Shown: positions 9,186-18,261 of the stretch, one piece after another
How positions within the stretch are numbered: the stretch's first letter is position 1
Layout of the letters: the number at the start of each line of letters is the position of its first letter
Assembly: GCA_027068085.1 (NCBI GenBank)
Contig: JAMOUQ010000020.1
Coordinates: forward strand, 1-46,212
Source: Desulfobacteraceae bacterium
GTDB lineage: Bacteria; Desulfobacterota; Desulfobacteria; Desulfobacterales; Desulfosarcinaceae
Direction: 5' to 3'
DNA: 46,212 nucleotides
Notes under the pieces: generated by a model
What the model was told of the DNA's origin: nothing
What the model saw: only the letters and a program-made list of their open reading frames with translations
The model's database searches: none
Position numbers and translations under genes: made by a program

Positions 9186-10556
9186 TCACAAGATATACCT
9201 GCTCAAATCCTCGTCTTCGATGATCGCTTCGAGCTTTTCGTCCACGTAGGCGGCATCCACCACCACCTTGGGAGGATCTACGGCCGGGGCGTCGAACAGT
9301 ACATCCTCCAGCAGGCGCTCCATCAGGGTGTGCAGGCGGCGGGCGCCGATGTTTTCCGTTCTCTGGTTTACCTGTTCGGCTATCCGGGCAATGCGGGCCA
9401 CTGCATCGTCTTCAAAGACAAGCTCCACGTTCTCGGTGCGCAGCAGGGCTGTATACTGCAACAGCAGCGCATTGCGGGGTTCGGTCAGAATCCTTACGAA
9501 CTGATCCGCACCCAGCGATCCCAGCTCCACCCGGATGGGAAAACGGCCCTGGAGCTCGGGGATCAGGTCGGAAGGTTTCACCGTGTGGAAGGCCCCGGCG
9601 GCGATGAACAGAATATGGTCGGTCCGCACCGGTCCGTACTTGGTGTTGACGGTGCTGCCTTCCACGATGGGCAGCAGATCACGCTGGACCCCCTCCCTGG
9701 ACACATCAGGACCCTGGCCGGCGCTTTTTCCGGCAATCTTGTCGATTTCGTCCAGAAATATTATGCCGGCCTGCTCCACCCTGGCAACCGCTTCTTCCAC
9801 CACCTTGTCCATATCCACCAGGTTCTGGGCCTCTTCGGCCGCCAGGCTCCGTAGGGCGTCGGCAACCTTCATCTTGCGGCGCTTGACGTTGCGGGGCATC
9901 AGGTTGCCGAGCATGTCCTTGAAGTTGATCCCCAGCTCTTCCATGCCCACGTTGGAAAACACCTCCACCAGGGGCATGGACCTTTCGGTGACATCCAGCT
10001 CCACGATCCGGTCATCGAGCTTGCCGGCGCGCAGCATCCGCCTGAGCTTTTCACGGGTTGCAGCGGTATCCGGTTGCGCCGGCCGGCTTGCCCGGGATGA
10101 ACCGGGCTCCGGGCCGGCATAGGCAGGAGGCCGGGCCGGCGGCTCCGGCAACAGCAGGTCCAGCACCCTTTCTTCGGCCATCTGACGGGCTTTTTCCGCC
10201 ACGGCCTGCTGCTGGCGAAGCTTCATCTGGTTAACCGTCAGGTCGACCAGGTCGCGCACCATGGATTCCACGTCGCGGCCCACGTAACCGACCTCGGTGA
10301 ACTTGGATGCCTCCACCTTGGTAAAAGGGGCATCGGCCAGCTTCGACAAGCGGCGGGCTATCTCGGTCTTGCCCACGCCGGTTGGGCCGATCAGAATTAT
10401 ATTCTTGGGAGCGATCTCGTCCCGCAGGTCTTCGGGGACCTGCTGTCTGCGCCAGCGGTTTCGCAGGGCAATGGCGACAGACCTTTTGGCCTGGTCCTGG
10501 CCGATGATGTAACGGTCGAGTTCCTTTACGATCTGGGCCGGTGTTAAATGTTTCAT
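9186..10556 (-). CDS. hslU: HslU (ClpY) ATPase subunit of the HslUV protease
   Basis: HslU is the AAA+ unfoldase that feeds substrates to the HslV peptidase in the cytoplasm. The 456-aa protein has Walker [15 protein letters not shown] (about residues 57-70), the pore loop GYVGRD (about 90), the intermediate (I) domain (about 110-240), Walker [14 protein letters not shown], sensor and arginine residues ([10 protein letters not shown]) and the C-terminal DLSRYIL that inserts into HslV. The length is typical. It follows hslV by 37 nt. Confidence 0.97.
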   Translation of the reverse strand: MKHLTPAQIVKELDRYIIGQDQAKRSVAIALRNRWRRQQVPEDLRDEIAPKNIILIGPTGVGKTEIARRLSKLADAPFTKVEASKFTEVGYVGRDVESMVRDLVDLTVNQMKLRQQQAVAEKARQMAEERVLDLLLPEPPARPPAYAGPEPGSSRASRPAQPDTAATREKLRRMLRAGKLDDRIVELDVTERSMPLVEVFSNVGMEELGINFKDMLGNLMPRNVKRRKMKVADALRSLAAEEAQNLVDMDKVVEEAVARVEQAGIIFLDEIDKIAGKSAGQGPDVSREGVQRDLLPIVEGSTVNTKYGPVRTDHILFIAAGAFHTVKPSDLIPELQGRFPIRVELGSLGADQFVRILTEPRNALLLQYTALLRTENVELVFEDDAVARIARIAEQVNQRTENIGARRLHTLMERLLEDVLFDAPAVDPPKVVVDAAYVDEKLEAIIEDEDLSRYIL

Positions 10557-10593
10557 CGTATCCTTGTCAAAATCTGGTTCTGCCCGCTATCTG

Positions 10594-11157
10594 TCAGGAG
10601 ACTGCGATGGTCTCCAGGGTCAGGCTGTCGTTGGTATAGACGCACATCCTGGAAGCAATGGCCATGGACGCTTTGCAGATTTCAACCGCATCCAGGCCGG
10701 TGTGCTCCATCAGGGCCGTGGCCGCCGCCTGGGCGCTTGGCGCCCCGGAGCCGATGGCCAGCACCCCTGAATCCGGTTCGATCACGTCTCCGTTGCCGGA
10801 AATAAGGAAGAGCTTTTCGGCATCGGCGGCGATCATCATCGCCTCCAGGCGCCGCAGGTACTTGTCGGTCCGCCAGTCCCGGGCAAGCTCCACCGCGCTG
10901 CGGGTGAGATTGCCGTTGAAACGTTCCAGCTTGCCTTCCAGGCGTTCGGACAGATGGAGGGCATCGGCCGTTGCGCCGGCAAAGCCGACAATGATTTTGC
11001 GGTTATAGATCCGCCGCACCTTGCGGGCATGGTGCTTGAGGATACCGTCGTTGAGGGTCACCTGCCCGTCTCCGGCCATGGCCACCTGGCCGCCGCGGCG
11101 CACGGCCAAGATGGTGGTGCCCCTTATCCTGCCGTCTGTCTTTGAAACCGATTCCAT
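10594..11157 (-). CDS. hslV: HslV (ClpQ) peptidase subunit of the HslUV protease
   Basis: HslV is the proteasome-like threonine peptidase of the HslUV complex. I chose the ATG at 11157 (GGAGAG 7 nt upstream), giving 187 aa; an ATG 24 nt further upstream lacks a good ribosome site. The mature N terminus should be [14 protein letters not shown], with the first Thr catalytic. This leaves a 13-residue leader ([13 protein letters not shown]) to be removed, longer than in enterobacterial HslV, where only Met precedes Thr. [18 protein letters not shown] and [14 protein letters not shown] are typical. It lies between xerC and hslU. Confidence 0.95.
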   Translation of the reverse strand: MESVSKTDGRIRGTTILAVRRGGQVAMAGDGQVTLNDGILKHHARKVRRIYNRKIIVGFAGATADALHLSERLEGKLERFNGNLTRSAVELARDWRTDKYLRRLEAMMIAADAEKLFLISGNGDVIEPDSGVLAIGSGAPSAQAAATALMEHTGLDAVEICKASMAIASRMCVYTNDSLTLETIAVS

Positions 11158-11207
11158 CTGCAACTCTCCCGGGAAAATCATAGTGACGCCCGTCTCCGGC
11201 CCCGCTG

Positions 11208-12146
11208 TCAGCTGCGCGGGTGAGCCTTGTCGTAAATGGCCATGAGGCGGTCGATACTGACGTGGGTGTAGCGCTGGGTGGTGGACAGGCTGCTGTGTCC
11301 CAGCATCTTCTGAACGGCCCGCAGGTCGGCTCCCCCATTGAGCAGGTGAGTGGCAAATGAGTGGCGGAAAGCATGGGGGGAAACCGGCACCGGCAGCCCT
11401 ATCCTGTCGGCCAGGTCCCTTAAGATCCGGGCCACCGAGCGGCTGCTGATCCGCCTGAACCTGTTGTTCAGGAACAGGGCCTGTTCCGGACCTGTTTCCG
11501 TCCTGCCGGCCGCGGCAAGGGCGCTCCTGTAATCTTCTATGGATTTCAGGGCCTTCTGGCCTATCGGCACCAGCCGCTGCTTGTTTCCCTTGCCCCGGAC
11601 CTTGACCAGGCCGGCCTCCTTTTCAATATCCTCCAGGTTGAGGCCGGTCAGCTCCGATACCCTTATGCCGGTGGAATAGAGGGTTTCGAACATGGCCCTG
11701 TTGCGCAAACCCAGCCAGGAATCCGCCGGCACCTGTTCCAGAAGCCTGAAGACATCGTCAACGGAAAGAAAGGCCGGCATGGGCCGCTTGTGCCTGGGGG
11801 TGGCAACCGCCTTGGCCGGATTTTTCTCCAGGACCCGGTGCTTGACAAGGAAACTGAAAAAGGAGCGCACGGCCGAAAGCTTGCGGGCGATGGTGGCCTT
11901 GGTGTTTACCGAATGCAAAAAAGCCAGGTATCCCCTTACGGCCAGTTCGTCCACCGCGTCTACGGTGAGAGCTGCCAGAACCTCGGGCGCCGGCCGGCCG
12001 CCCTCGCGGGTCGCACCTGCCAGGCAGGCGGCAAACTCGTTCAGGTCGTGACCGTAGGCCCGCCGGGTATGGGCCGAATAGCCCTTTTCCGATTCCAGGG
12101 TATCGAGGTAGCGCTCGATCCAGGCTGTAAGTCTGCGTTCGTTCAT
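11208..12146 (-). CDS. xerC: Tyrosine recombinase XerC
   Basis: XerC with XerD resolves chromosome dimers at dif. The 312-aa protein has an N-terminal SAM-like DNA-binding domain (about residues 1-90) and a C-terminal catalytic domain with R in [12 protein letters not shown], the H-x-x-R box in [13 protein letters not shown] in [10 protein letters not shown] and the nucleophile Tyr in QRYTHV. The ATG at 12146 shares ATGA with the stop of the upstream HAD gene (4-nt overlap), which fixes the start; the longer open frame upstream is an artefact. XerC beside hslVU is a common arrangement. Confidence 0.94.
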   Translation of the reverse strand: MNERRLTAWIERYLDTLESEKGYSAHTRRAYGHDLNEFAACLAGATREGGRPAPEVLAALTVDAVDELAVRGYLAFLHSVNTKATIARKLSAVRSFFSFLVKHRVLEKNPAKAVATPRHKRPMPAFLSVDDVFRLLEQVPADSWLGLRNRAMFETLYSTGIRVSELTGLNLEDIEKEAGLVKVRGKGNKQRLVPIGQKALKSIEDYRSALAAAGRTETGPEQALFLNNRFRRISSRSVARILRDLADRIGLPVPVSPHAFRHSFATHLLNGGADLRAVQKMLGHSSLSTTQRYTHVSIDRLMAIYDKAHPRS

Positions 12147-12724
12147 GGCCAGCTCAAAAGAGCTTCGAGTTGATCCCAGCCCGCAACCTCCAGGAAGGGA
12201 TGGACTTGGCGATTCCATGGCTGCCGGAAAAGGATCGGGACGATCCCCTCTTTATCCAGGATGAAACAGGTGTCCAGCCTGTCTTCCACGAAATGGGTGA
12301 TGCCGGCTTCTTTCAGCACCGCGGCCTTGGCCTCGTGGGAGCCCACGGAGACGATCCGGCAGCGGCATGGACAGCCGTCAAGCAGTTGTGCGAGCCACTT
12401 TTCCATCGGTCCGGGATAGGGCCTGGCGGTTACCATGAGCAGGTTATGATGCTGACTGATCCTGCGCAGGACCCTGCGGGCACCGGAAATCGGCCGCAGG
12501 GGCAAATCGTAGTTCCCGCCGAGAATTCGACCGATGGCATCATTTACCACTTCCTCGTCCATATCGAGGCAGCGCTCGAGCTGATATGCGACTATATCCT
12601 CTTTGCGGATGTGGCTTATTCCATGGTATCTGCGTACGATCCCTATGAAAAGCTCCATGGTGTCGGCGATAACGCCGTCTATGTCGAAAGCCAGGGATTC
12701 CACGGGGACCGTTTCCGTCCCCAT
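12143..12724 (-). CDS. HAD-superfamily phosphatase, 5'-nucleotidase C-like
   Basis: A 193-aa haloacid dehalogenase-type protein from the ATG at 12724 (a TTG 51 nt upstream is the alternative; neither has a clear ribosome site). It carries HAD motif I as AFDIDGVIADT (nucleophile and acid/base aspartates), motif II as MVTARP and motif IV as FVEDRLDT. The layout resembles the 5'(3')-deoxyribonucleotidase/NT5C-like group that dephosphorylates small phosphate esters. The substrate cannot be read from sequence. It is the first gene of the run and overlaps xerC by 4 nt. Confidence 0.8.
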   Translation of the reverse strand: MGTETVPVESLAFDIDGVIADTMELFIGIVRRYHGISHIRKEDIVAYQLERCLDMDEEVVNDAIGRILGGNYDLPLRPISGARRVLRRISQHHNLLMVTARPYPGPMEKWLAQLLDGCPCRCRIVSVGSHEAKAAVLKEAGITHFVEDRLDTCFILDKEGIVPILFRQPWNRQVHPFLEVAGWDQLEALLSWP

Positions 12725-12807
12725 CCGGGTAGCAAGGCTCACTGCCTGTTTTCCCCCACAACTGATTTCCCGCAATCCAGACCGGGGTCGCCATTGGCAT
12801 CCATGGT

Positions 12808-13134
12808 TTATGCCGCCCTGCGGGTCTTTTTCTTCAGCCGCGAAATACGCCTGCGGTAAATCGTTGCCATTTTGCGGTCCCTGGATTCAAGGGCTTCCCG
12901 GCGCTTGAGCTTGAGTTCCTTGATCGCGGCTTTCAGCTGGCGGATGCTGGCGCTGGCCTGTTTTTTGGGCTCGTCGGTTATTCCCTTGGCCTCCTTGATG
13001 GCGATCAGCAGGTCCTGTTTGTTCATTCCATGAACACCGGTGATCTGAGGCATTTCGAGGGCGATTTCCCGCAGCTCTTTGACCGTCATCTTCTCCAGCG
13101 GTTTTTCGAACTCGGTCTTGCTTTCTTCAGCCAT
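12808..13134 (-). CDS. Rho N-terminal (HeH/SAP-like) domain protein with basic tail
   Basis: The 108-aa protein starts at the ATG at 13134, which has AAAGGAG upstream. Residues about 16-52 (MTVKELREIALEMPQITGVHG, cut here, then MNKQDLLIAIKEAKGI) match the helix-extended-loop-helix fold found at the N terminus of transcription terminator Rho, a small nucleic-acid-binding unit. The rest is a long, very basic helix ending RRRISRLKKKTRRAA. It is probably a small nucleic-acid-binding protein; no enzymatic domain is present. It is set off from the upstream slipin gene by its own candidate promoter. Confidence 0.8.
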   Translation of the reverse strand: MAEESKTEFEKPLEKMTVKELREIALEMPQITGVHGMNKQDLLIAIKEAKGITDEPKKQASASIRQLKAAIKELKLKRREALESRDRKMATIYRRRISRLKKKTRRAA

Positions 13135-13273
13135 GGAGTTTCTCCTTTCTGCCTGGCTTGAGCGTTTCAAATGCGCCGCCAACTCGCCTTGCTTGTCCGG
13201 CAACCTCAAAAAGCGCTCAACCTCAGGTCCTATTTCAAAACAAGGTTACACCCTAAAGTGCTAAAAACGTGTT

Positions 13274-13302
13274 AATTAACCCCATTTCCCAAGGCGTGTC
13301 AA
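13274..13302 (-). promoter_or_regulatory. Candidate sigma70 promoter with palindromic -10 region
   Basis: On the minus strand TTGACA (plus-strand 13297-13302, overlapping the slipin stop codon) is 17 nt from TTAATT (13274-13279). The -10 lies in a 10-bp palindrome, GTTAATTAAC (13271-13280), which might be a repressor site. It would drive the Rho-N-like gene, leaving a leader of about 130 nt. Confidence 0.5.
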
Positions 13303-14072
13303 GAGTTGCTGATCTCCTGTCGGTCCTTTTGTTCAGCGGCCTTCAGAAAAGGGCGGAAAAGGTCCAGGGGCAGCGGGAAAATGGTGGTGGTATTGTTTTC
13401 GGCCGCCATCTCGCGCATGGTTTGCAAATAGCGCAGCTGCAGGGCCATGGGATGGCTGTGAATGATCTCGGCGGCCTCGGCCAGCTTGGTGGCCGCCTGA
13501 TATTCGCCTTCGGCGTTGATCACCTTGGCCCGCCGTTCGCGCTCGGCTTCGGCCTGCTTGGCCATTGCCCGCTGCATCTCCTGGGGAAGATCGATATGTT
13601 TCAGTTCCACCGTGGCCACCTTGATTCCCCAGGGATCGGTATGGGTGTCCAGGATTTCCTGCAGGTGGGTATTTAATTTGTCACGGGCTGATAGCAGTTC
13701 GTCCAGTTCGGCCTGACCGCAGACACTGCGCAGGGTTGTCTGGGCCAGCTGGGCCATGGCGTAGTTGTAGTTTTCCACCTCCACGATGGCCTTGATGGGA
13801 TCGATGACCCTGAAATAGATGACCGCGTTGACCTGGACAGAGACGTTGTCGCGGGTGATCACGTCCTGGGGATCCACGTCCATGGCCACAAGCCGCATGC
13901 TCACCCTTACCATCTTGTCGATAAAGGGAATAAGCACGATCAGTCCCGGTCCCTTGGCCTTGATGACCCGCCCCAGGCGAAAGATGACTCCCCGCTCGTA
14001 TTCGTTCAGGACCTTCAGAAAAGATGAAAGAAAGATTGCCGCCAGAACAAGGGCAACGATAATCGATGTCAT
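13299..14072 (-). CDS. Slipin / stomatin-like SPFH membrane protein
   Basis: A 257-aa SPFH-family protein: an N-terminal membrane anchor (residues 3-20), then [14 protein letters not shown] opening the SPFH domain (about 25-200), and a charged helical tail ([35 protein letters not shown]) that forms coiled coils in oligomers. Such proteins scaffold membrane microdomains. It starts 3 nt after nfeD; pairing of slipin with a long NfeD protease is a well-known conserved operon, and the protease partner is thought to process stomatin-type proteins. Confidence 0.92.
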   Translation of the reverse strand: MTSIIVALVLAAIFLSSFLKVLNEYERGVIFRLGRVIKAKGPGLIVLIPFIDKMVRVSMRLVAMDVDPQDVITRDNVSVQVNAVIYFRVIDPIKAIVEVENYNYAMAQLAQTTLRSVCGQAELDELLSARDKLNTHLQEILDTHTDPWGIKVATVELKHIDLPQEMQRAMAKQAEAERERRAKVINAEGEYQAATKLAEAAEIIHSHPMALQLRYLQTMREMAAENNTTTIFPLPLDLFRPFLKAAEQKDRQEISNS

Positions 14073-14075
14073 GGC

Positions 14076-15482
14076 CTAAACTCCTCTGTTCTCGGTTTGG
14101 GTTTCAAAACCGCTGTCTATGGATTCAACCCGCAGCACCAGGTCGCTCACGGCCACTATCCTCACCTTGCTTCCGGCCGGCAGGGTCTGATCGCTCTCGG
14201 CCTGCCAAAGCTCACCGTGGACGAAAACCTTGCCCGGCCTGCCCGGCTCAATACCCTGCCGGACAGTCCCGGTCTCACCTATCAGGCCGTCTGCGCCGGT
14301 CAGCGGTTTTTTCAGCTGGGCCCTGGCCACCAGGGCGACGATGGCGATGAAAAAGGCCGAAATAAGCCCCACCGTGGTCACCAGCACCTGCCAGGCCGGC
14401 CGGAACACGGGCCCGGCATCCCTGAAAAGCATGACCGACCCCAGCCCCAGGGAGACTACTCCGGCCACCGAAAGCAGGCCGTAGCTGGTAACCTTTATCT
14501 CCAGGATGAAAAAGATCACCGCCAGGCCGATCAGCAACAGGCCGGCATAATCCACCGGCAGGGTCTGAAAAGCGAAAAAAGCCAGTACGATGGCAATCCC
14601 CCCCACCACCCCCGGAAATATGGCCCCCGGGTGGGCAAGCTCGAAGTACAGGCCTGCCAGACCGATCATCATCAGGATGTAGGCGATGTTGGGATCGCTG
14701 ATCAGTTTCAGGATTCTGGTCCGGATACTTTCCTCGAACACGACCTTCCGGGCGCCTGCCAGGTGCAAGACGCCCTTGCCGGCCACTTTGCGGCCTTCGA
14801 GCTTTCTGACAAGATCGGCTTCATCCTCGGCCACAAGGTCGATGACGCCTTTGTCCAGCGCCTGCTGGGCCGTTATTGAAACGCTGCGGCGCACCGCATC
14901 GGCGACCCATTCAGCGTTCCGGCCCCGCTTTTGGGCTATGCTCCGGCCGTAGGCCACCATGTCGTTGACCACCTTTTCGGCCATGGTCTTGCCGATATCC
15001 TTACCGCCGGCCCCCACGGGATGGGCGGCCCCGATATTGGTGCCCGGGGCCATTGCGGCGATGTCGGCCGCCATGGTGATCATCACCCCGGCCGAAGCGG
15101 CCCGCGCCCCGGACGGCGCCACATAGACCACCACCGGTCTGGGGCAGGCATAGATGGCCTGGACGATATCGCGCATGGAACTGTCCAGGCCTCCGGGAGT
15201 ATCGAGCCGGATGATCACACATTGGAAATTTTCACGGCCGGCAAGCTCCAGGGCATCCCTGATCATTTCGGCCACTGCCGGGCCGATGGGAGCGACAGCG
15301 TCTACCGCCAGATACCGTCCGGCTCCCGCCTCGATCCGCCCTCCGGCGGACCAAAACAGGCAGAAACAGACCAGCAACACCAGGTACCGTCCGGCGGCTG
15401 ACAGACAGCCGTTTCGCAGCCCTTCCGGCGGCGATACTTGCCGTTTTCCGGTATGAGTCTGTATTTTACTGCCGTGGTCCAA
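14076..15482 (-). CDS. nfeD: NfeD-family membrane serine protease (ClpP class, long form)
   Basis: The 468-aa protein has a signal or anchor helix (about residues 30-50), an extracytoplasmic ClpP-like serine protease domain (about 60-230), several membrane helices (about 265-395) and a C-terminal soluble OB-fold NfeD domain (about 400-460). The catalytic serine is in RAASAGVMITMAAD and the dyad lysine is probably in DIGKTMAEKVVND, as in archaeal STOPP 1510-N homologues. The start is TTG, preceded by a strong GGAGG with 6-nt spacing. With the adjacent slipin it likely forms a membrane quality-control unit. Confidence 0.9.
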   Translation of the reverse strand: MDHGSKIQTHTGKRQVSPPEGLRNGCLSAAGRYLVLLVCFCLFWSAGGRIEAGAGRYLAVDAVAPIGPAVAEMIRDALELAGRENFQCVIIRLDTPGGLDSSMRDIVQAIYACPRPVVVYVAPSGARAASAGVMITMAADIAAMAPGTNIGAAHPVGAGGKDIGKTMAEKVVNDMVAYGRSIAQKRGRNAEWVADAVRRSVSITAQQALDKGVIDLVAEDEADLVRKLEGRKVAGKGVLHLAGARKVVFEESIRTRILKLISDPNIAYILMMIGLAGLYFELAHPGAIFPGVVGGIAIVLAFFAFQTLPVDYAGLLLIGLAVIFFILEIKVTSYGLLSVAGVVSLGLGSVMLFRDAGPVFRPAWQVLVTTVGLISAFFIAIVALVARAQLKKPLTGADGLIGETGTVRQGIEPGRPGKVFVHGELWQAESDQTLPAGSKVRIVAVSDLVLRVESIDSGFETQTENRGV

Positions 15483-15549
15483 GGCTCACCTCCGGTCGAA
15501 CCGGATCGGGTTTGAAGCCGCCGGTTGACTGAATTTTACCGGCTGACGG

Positions 15550-15585
15550 AAAACAGCCTGCTGTCCATGCGATCTGAAGCAGGCT
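15550..15585 (-). terminator. Candidate intrinsic terminator between UDG and nfeD genes
   Basis: An 8-bp perfect stem, AGCCTGCT/AGCAGGCT (15555-15562 with 15578-15585), encloses a 15-nt loop. Read on the minus strand it is followed by GTTTTCC. It sits 14 nt after the stop of the glycosylase gene and before nfeD, so it could end or attenuate the coaBC-UDG transcript. The T-run is short. Confidence 0.5.
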
Positions 15586-15599
15586 TTCCGGAAGATATT

Positions 15600-16322
15600 C
15601 TACAGCGGGATTTTTAAAAAAGCCATGATCTTTTTAACGTCTTCCCAGACCTCGCGCTTGCGCTCCGGGTTGCGCAAAAGATAGGCGGGATGAAAAGTCG
15701 GCATCAGCTTGATGCCCATCCATTGATGAAAGCGTCCCCTGAGGACGGATATCGGACTCCGGGTCTGAAGCAGGGTTCTGGCGGCCACCGAGCCGAGGGT
15801 GCAGATCACCTCCGGCGAGATTGCAGCCAGCTGGCGCTTCAAAAAGGGCAGGCAGGCATCGATCTCGTCCTGGGCCGGAGCACGGTTTGCCGGAGGCCGG
15901 CATTTGACTATATTGCAGATATAGACCCGGGAACGGTCGAGCTTCATGGCCGCAATGATTTTGTCCAGGAGGCGGCCCGCCGGTCCCACGAACGGCCGGC
16001 CGCTGCGGTCTTCCTCGTATCCGGGGCCCTCGCCCACGAAGACCAGCCCGGCCCGTGGATTTCCTTCTCCGAAAACGATCCGGCTGCGCCCCCTGTGCAG
16101 CCGGCAGCGGCGGCAGTCACCCAGGTCGGCCCTTATCTCTTCCAGGCTCTCTTCTGCGGCCGGCCCTGATCCTTCCTTTTTCCGAACCGTCCCCGCCGGC
16201 CAGTCCATTACGGTCTTTACCGCTTCGGCAGAACAGTCGAAACCGGTTATTTCCTGCCGCCGCCAGTAGTCAAGGGTATGCCTGACTTCCTCCAGCGCCT
16301 GTTCCAGGGCATGGTTCTTCAT
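15600..16322 (-). CDS. Uracil-DNA glycosylase, family 4-type (iron-sulfur)
   Basis: This enzyme removes uracil from DNA in base excision repair. The 240-aa protein has a variable N-terminal 70 residues (shared with bacterial phage-SPO1-polymerase-like UDGs), then [14 protein letters not shown] (motif A), [30 protein letters not shown] and the C-terminal motif HPAYLLRNP. Cysteines in [15 protein letters not shown] and DACLPFL are placed to bind a 4Fe-4S cluster as in family 4. The ATG overlaps the coaBC stop (ATGA), so the two genes are translationally coupled. Confidence 0.92.
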   Translation of the reverse strand: MKNHALEQALEEVRHTLDYWRRQEITGFDCSAEAVKTVMDWPAGTVRKKEGSGPAAEESLEEIRADLGDCRRCRLHRGRSRIVFGEGNPRAGLVFVGEGPGYEEDRSGRPFVGPAGRLLDKIIAAMKLDRSRVYICNIVKCRPPANRAPAQDEIDACLPFLKRQLAAISPEVICTLGSVAARTLLQTRSPISVLRGRFHQWMGIKLMPTFHPAYLLRNPERKREVWEDVKKIMAFLKIPL

Positions 16323-17530
16323 TGCCGGTCTTCTTGGAGGGCGATTATCCGATCCAGGAGAAGATGGGCCATCTTCTCCTTGCTCATCAGTTCCAGGGGC
16401 TCTTTGGTTCCGTTGCGGAAAAAGAGCACCGCCTTGTTGGTGTCGCTGGCAAAACCCGAATCAGGAGGTCCGATCCGGTTGGCAACGATGATGTCAAGGT
16501 TCTTTTCTTCCAGTTTCTTGAGGGCATAACTTTCCAGGTCATGGGTTTCGGCGGCAAAACCGACCAGGATCTGACCGGATTTGCGGCGGCCCACTTCCCT
16601 GAGGATGTCGTCGGTACGTTCCAGGGACAGCTCCAGATTGCGCTCGTTCTTTTTAAGTTTGCGTTCCGAGACCGAACAGGGGCGGTAATCCGATACGGCA
16701 GCCGTCTTGATGATGATATCGGCGTGCTCCATGAAATCGAGCACGGCTTCGGCCATCTGGGCGGCGGTCTCCACCCGGGTTACGCGCACGTTGGGCGGTG
16801 CTTCCAGGGCTGTGGGGCCGGTTACCAGCATCACGTTGGCGCCCCGTCTTTCGGCTGCCCGGGCAATGGCAAAGCCCATCTTGCCGGTGGACGGATTGCT
16901 GATATAGCGGACCGGATCGATGGCTTCCCTGGTGGGACCGGCTGTAACCAGGATGTTCTTGCCCCTGAAATCCTTGGGCGCCATTATCCCGGCCAGGTAA
17001 TCGACGATATAATGGGGCTCGGGCAGCCGGCCCGGTCCGGAAGTTCCGCAGGCAAGTTCACCGGCGCAGGGATCGACAACCAGATGGCCGTCTTTTTTAA
17101 TTGTTTCCAGATTGCGCTGCACCGGCCTGCTGTTGAGCATGTTGGTATTCATCGAGGGGCAGATTATCACCGGACAGGTTACCGCCAGCATGAAAGTGCT
17201 GAGGGCGTCGTCGGCGATGCCGTGGGCCAGCTTGGCCAGGAAATTGGCCGTGGCCGGGGCGATTATTACCGCGTCTGCTTCCTGGGCCCATTGAATATGA
17301 CCGATGGTTGCCTCGTCGTTACCGCTGAACAGGTCGAGCAAGACCTTCTTGCCGCTTAGGGCCTCGAAAGTCATGGGGCCGACGAAATGGACGGCATTGG
17401 CCGTCATGACAACCCGTGGTTCGGCCCCCTGTTTCACCAGCAGCCGCAGCAGCTCCGCGCTCTTGTAAGCCGCTATTCCTCCGCAGACACCAAGCACTAT
17501 CCTTTTGCCCTCTAAATCGTATGGTACCAT
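16319..17530 (-). CDS. coaBC: Bifunctional phosphopantothenoylcysteine decarboxylase/synthetase
   Basis: CoaBC joins cysteine to 4'-phosphopantothenate (CoaB, CTP-dependent) and decarboxylates the product (CoaC, FMN flavoprotein) in coenzyme A synthesis. From the ATG at 17530 the product is 403 aa, the usual size; an extension to a GTG at 17581 is less likely. The CoaC half shows [25 protein letters not shown] and the active cysteine in [12 protein letters not shown]. The CoaB half has [24 protein letters not shown] and a C-terminal [11 protein letters not shown] pair of hairpins precedes the gene. Confidence 0.96.
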   Translation of the reverse strand: MVPYDLEGKRIVLGVCGGIAAYKSAELLRLLVKQGAEPRVVMTANAVHFVGPMTFEALSGKKVLLDLFSGNDEATIGHIQWAQEADAVIIAPATANFLAKLAHGIADDALSTFMLAVTCPVIICPSMNTNMLNSRPVQRNLETIKKDGHLVVDPCAGELACGTSGPGRLPEPHYIVDYLAGIMAPKDFRGKNILVTAGPTREAIDPVRYISNPSTGKMGFAIARAAERRGANVMLVTGPTALEAPPNVRVTRVETAAQMAEAVLDFMEHADIIIKTAAVSDYRPCSVSERKLKKNERNLELSLERTDDILREVGRRKSGQILVGFAAETHDLESYALKKLEEKNLDIIVANRIGPPDSGFASDTNKAVLFFRNGTKEPLELMSKEKMAHLLLDRIIALQEDRQ

Positions 17531-17583
17531 CTGCCGTCTTTCCTGCTTCGGTTTTCCGCTTCTTTCAGCCCCGGCAAACACAT

Positions 17584-17650
17584 CCCCGCCGGGAACCTCT
17601 CATTTCTTCCGCCCGGCGGGGAAAGTAGATTGCCACCTCCAAAGGGTGGC
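17584..17650. repeat. Two adjacent hairpins between the TPR gene and coaBC
   Basis: Hairpin 1 is a perfect 10-bp stem, CCCCGCCGGG (17584-17593) with CCCGGCGGGG (17612-17621). Hairpin 2 is GCCACC (17632-17637) with GGTGGC (17645-17650), followed on the plus strand by TTTGCTT. They fill most of the 138-nt gap, the largest inside this run. No good T-run follows on the minus strand, so they may be an mRNA-processing or attenuator structure rather than a terminator. Confidence 0.5.
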
Positions 17651-17668
17651 TTTGCTTGGTACGGTTTC

Positions 17669-17962
17669 CTAAAAAGAATGATTTCTTCCGTAACCCAGCT
17701 TCTTGAGCCGCCTTACGGCGTTGTGCTGCATGCAAAGATCCACCCATGACCTGAAAAGGGCCGCAACTTTTTCATTCCGGTCATTGCGCCTTGCCTGATC
17801 CATCACCCGCGCAAGGGCCTGTTGGAGTTCCTGTCTGCCAGGCTCCTGCTCCAGCAGGCGCCTGTAGACTTCCGCGGCCTTTGCAAAGTGACCCTGCTCC
17901 TCGTAGACCCGGGCCATGGTGAGAGTATATAATTCAGCAAAGGACTCTTTTTCTTCCGTCAT
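17669..17962 (-). CDS. Small tetratricopeptide-repeat protein
   Basis: A 97-aa protein with about one and a half TPR units (residues about 8-45: LYTLTMARVYEEQGHFAKAA, cut here, then EVYRRLLEQEPG), followed by a basic helix and a Trp/Cys-containing segment. Its ATG overlaps the stop of the FtsB-like gene (ATGA), so it is co-translated with it. It presumably mediates a protein contact. The link to division is only by position. Confidence 0.75.
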   Translation of the reverse strand: MTEEKESFAELYTLTMARVYEEQGHFAKAAEVYRRLLEQEPGRQELQQALARVMDQARRNDRNEKVAALFRSWVDLCMQHNAVRRLKKLGYGRNHSF

Positions 17963-18261
17963 TTGTTCTTTGCCTTTCTCTTTGGCCTCACCTTGAAAAT
18001 CATCTCGTCGGGCGCTATCATCCCCAGCTCCCTGCGGGCAATGCTTTCTATGTAGGCCGGATCCTCTTTCAGACGCTCGATTGATCTGAAAAGCCGGTAG
18101 TTCTCCTCGGTCAGACGCTGATTGACTTCGACCAGGCGGTCCCTTCGCTCTCGCTTGCGGTTCAGCTCCACCAGGCCATTGTCACCAAACACGATAACCA
18201 ACAGGAAGTGAAACAATCCGATCAGGGCCAGCGACAAGATTATTTTCTGCCGTCTGCTCAC
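17959..18261 (-). CDS. ftsB: FtsB/DivIC-like septum formation initiator
   Basis: I place the start at a GTG at 18261 that shares GTGA with the murJ stop, giving 100 aa, the usual FtsB size. The product has a short basic N terminus (MSRRQK), one membrane helix (about residues 6-24, IILSLALIGLFHFLLVIVF), a coiled coil (LNRKRERRDRLVEVNQRL and on) and the DPAYIESIARRELGMI motif typical of FtsB/DivIC. It is probably part of the divisome FtsQLB complex. Coupling to the lipid II flippase gene is consistent with a cell-wall role. Confidence 0.85.
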   Translation of the reverse strand: MSRRQKIILSLALIGLFHFLLVIVFGDNGLVELNRKRERRDRLVEVNQRLTEENYRLFRSIERLKEDPAYIESIARRELGMIAPDEMIFKVRPKRKAKNK

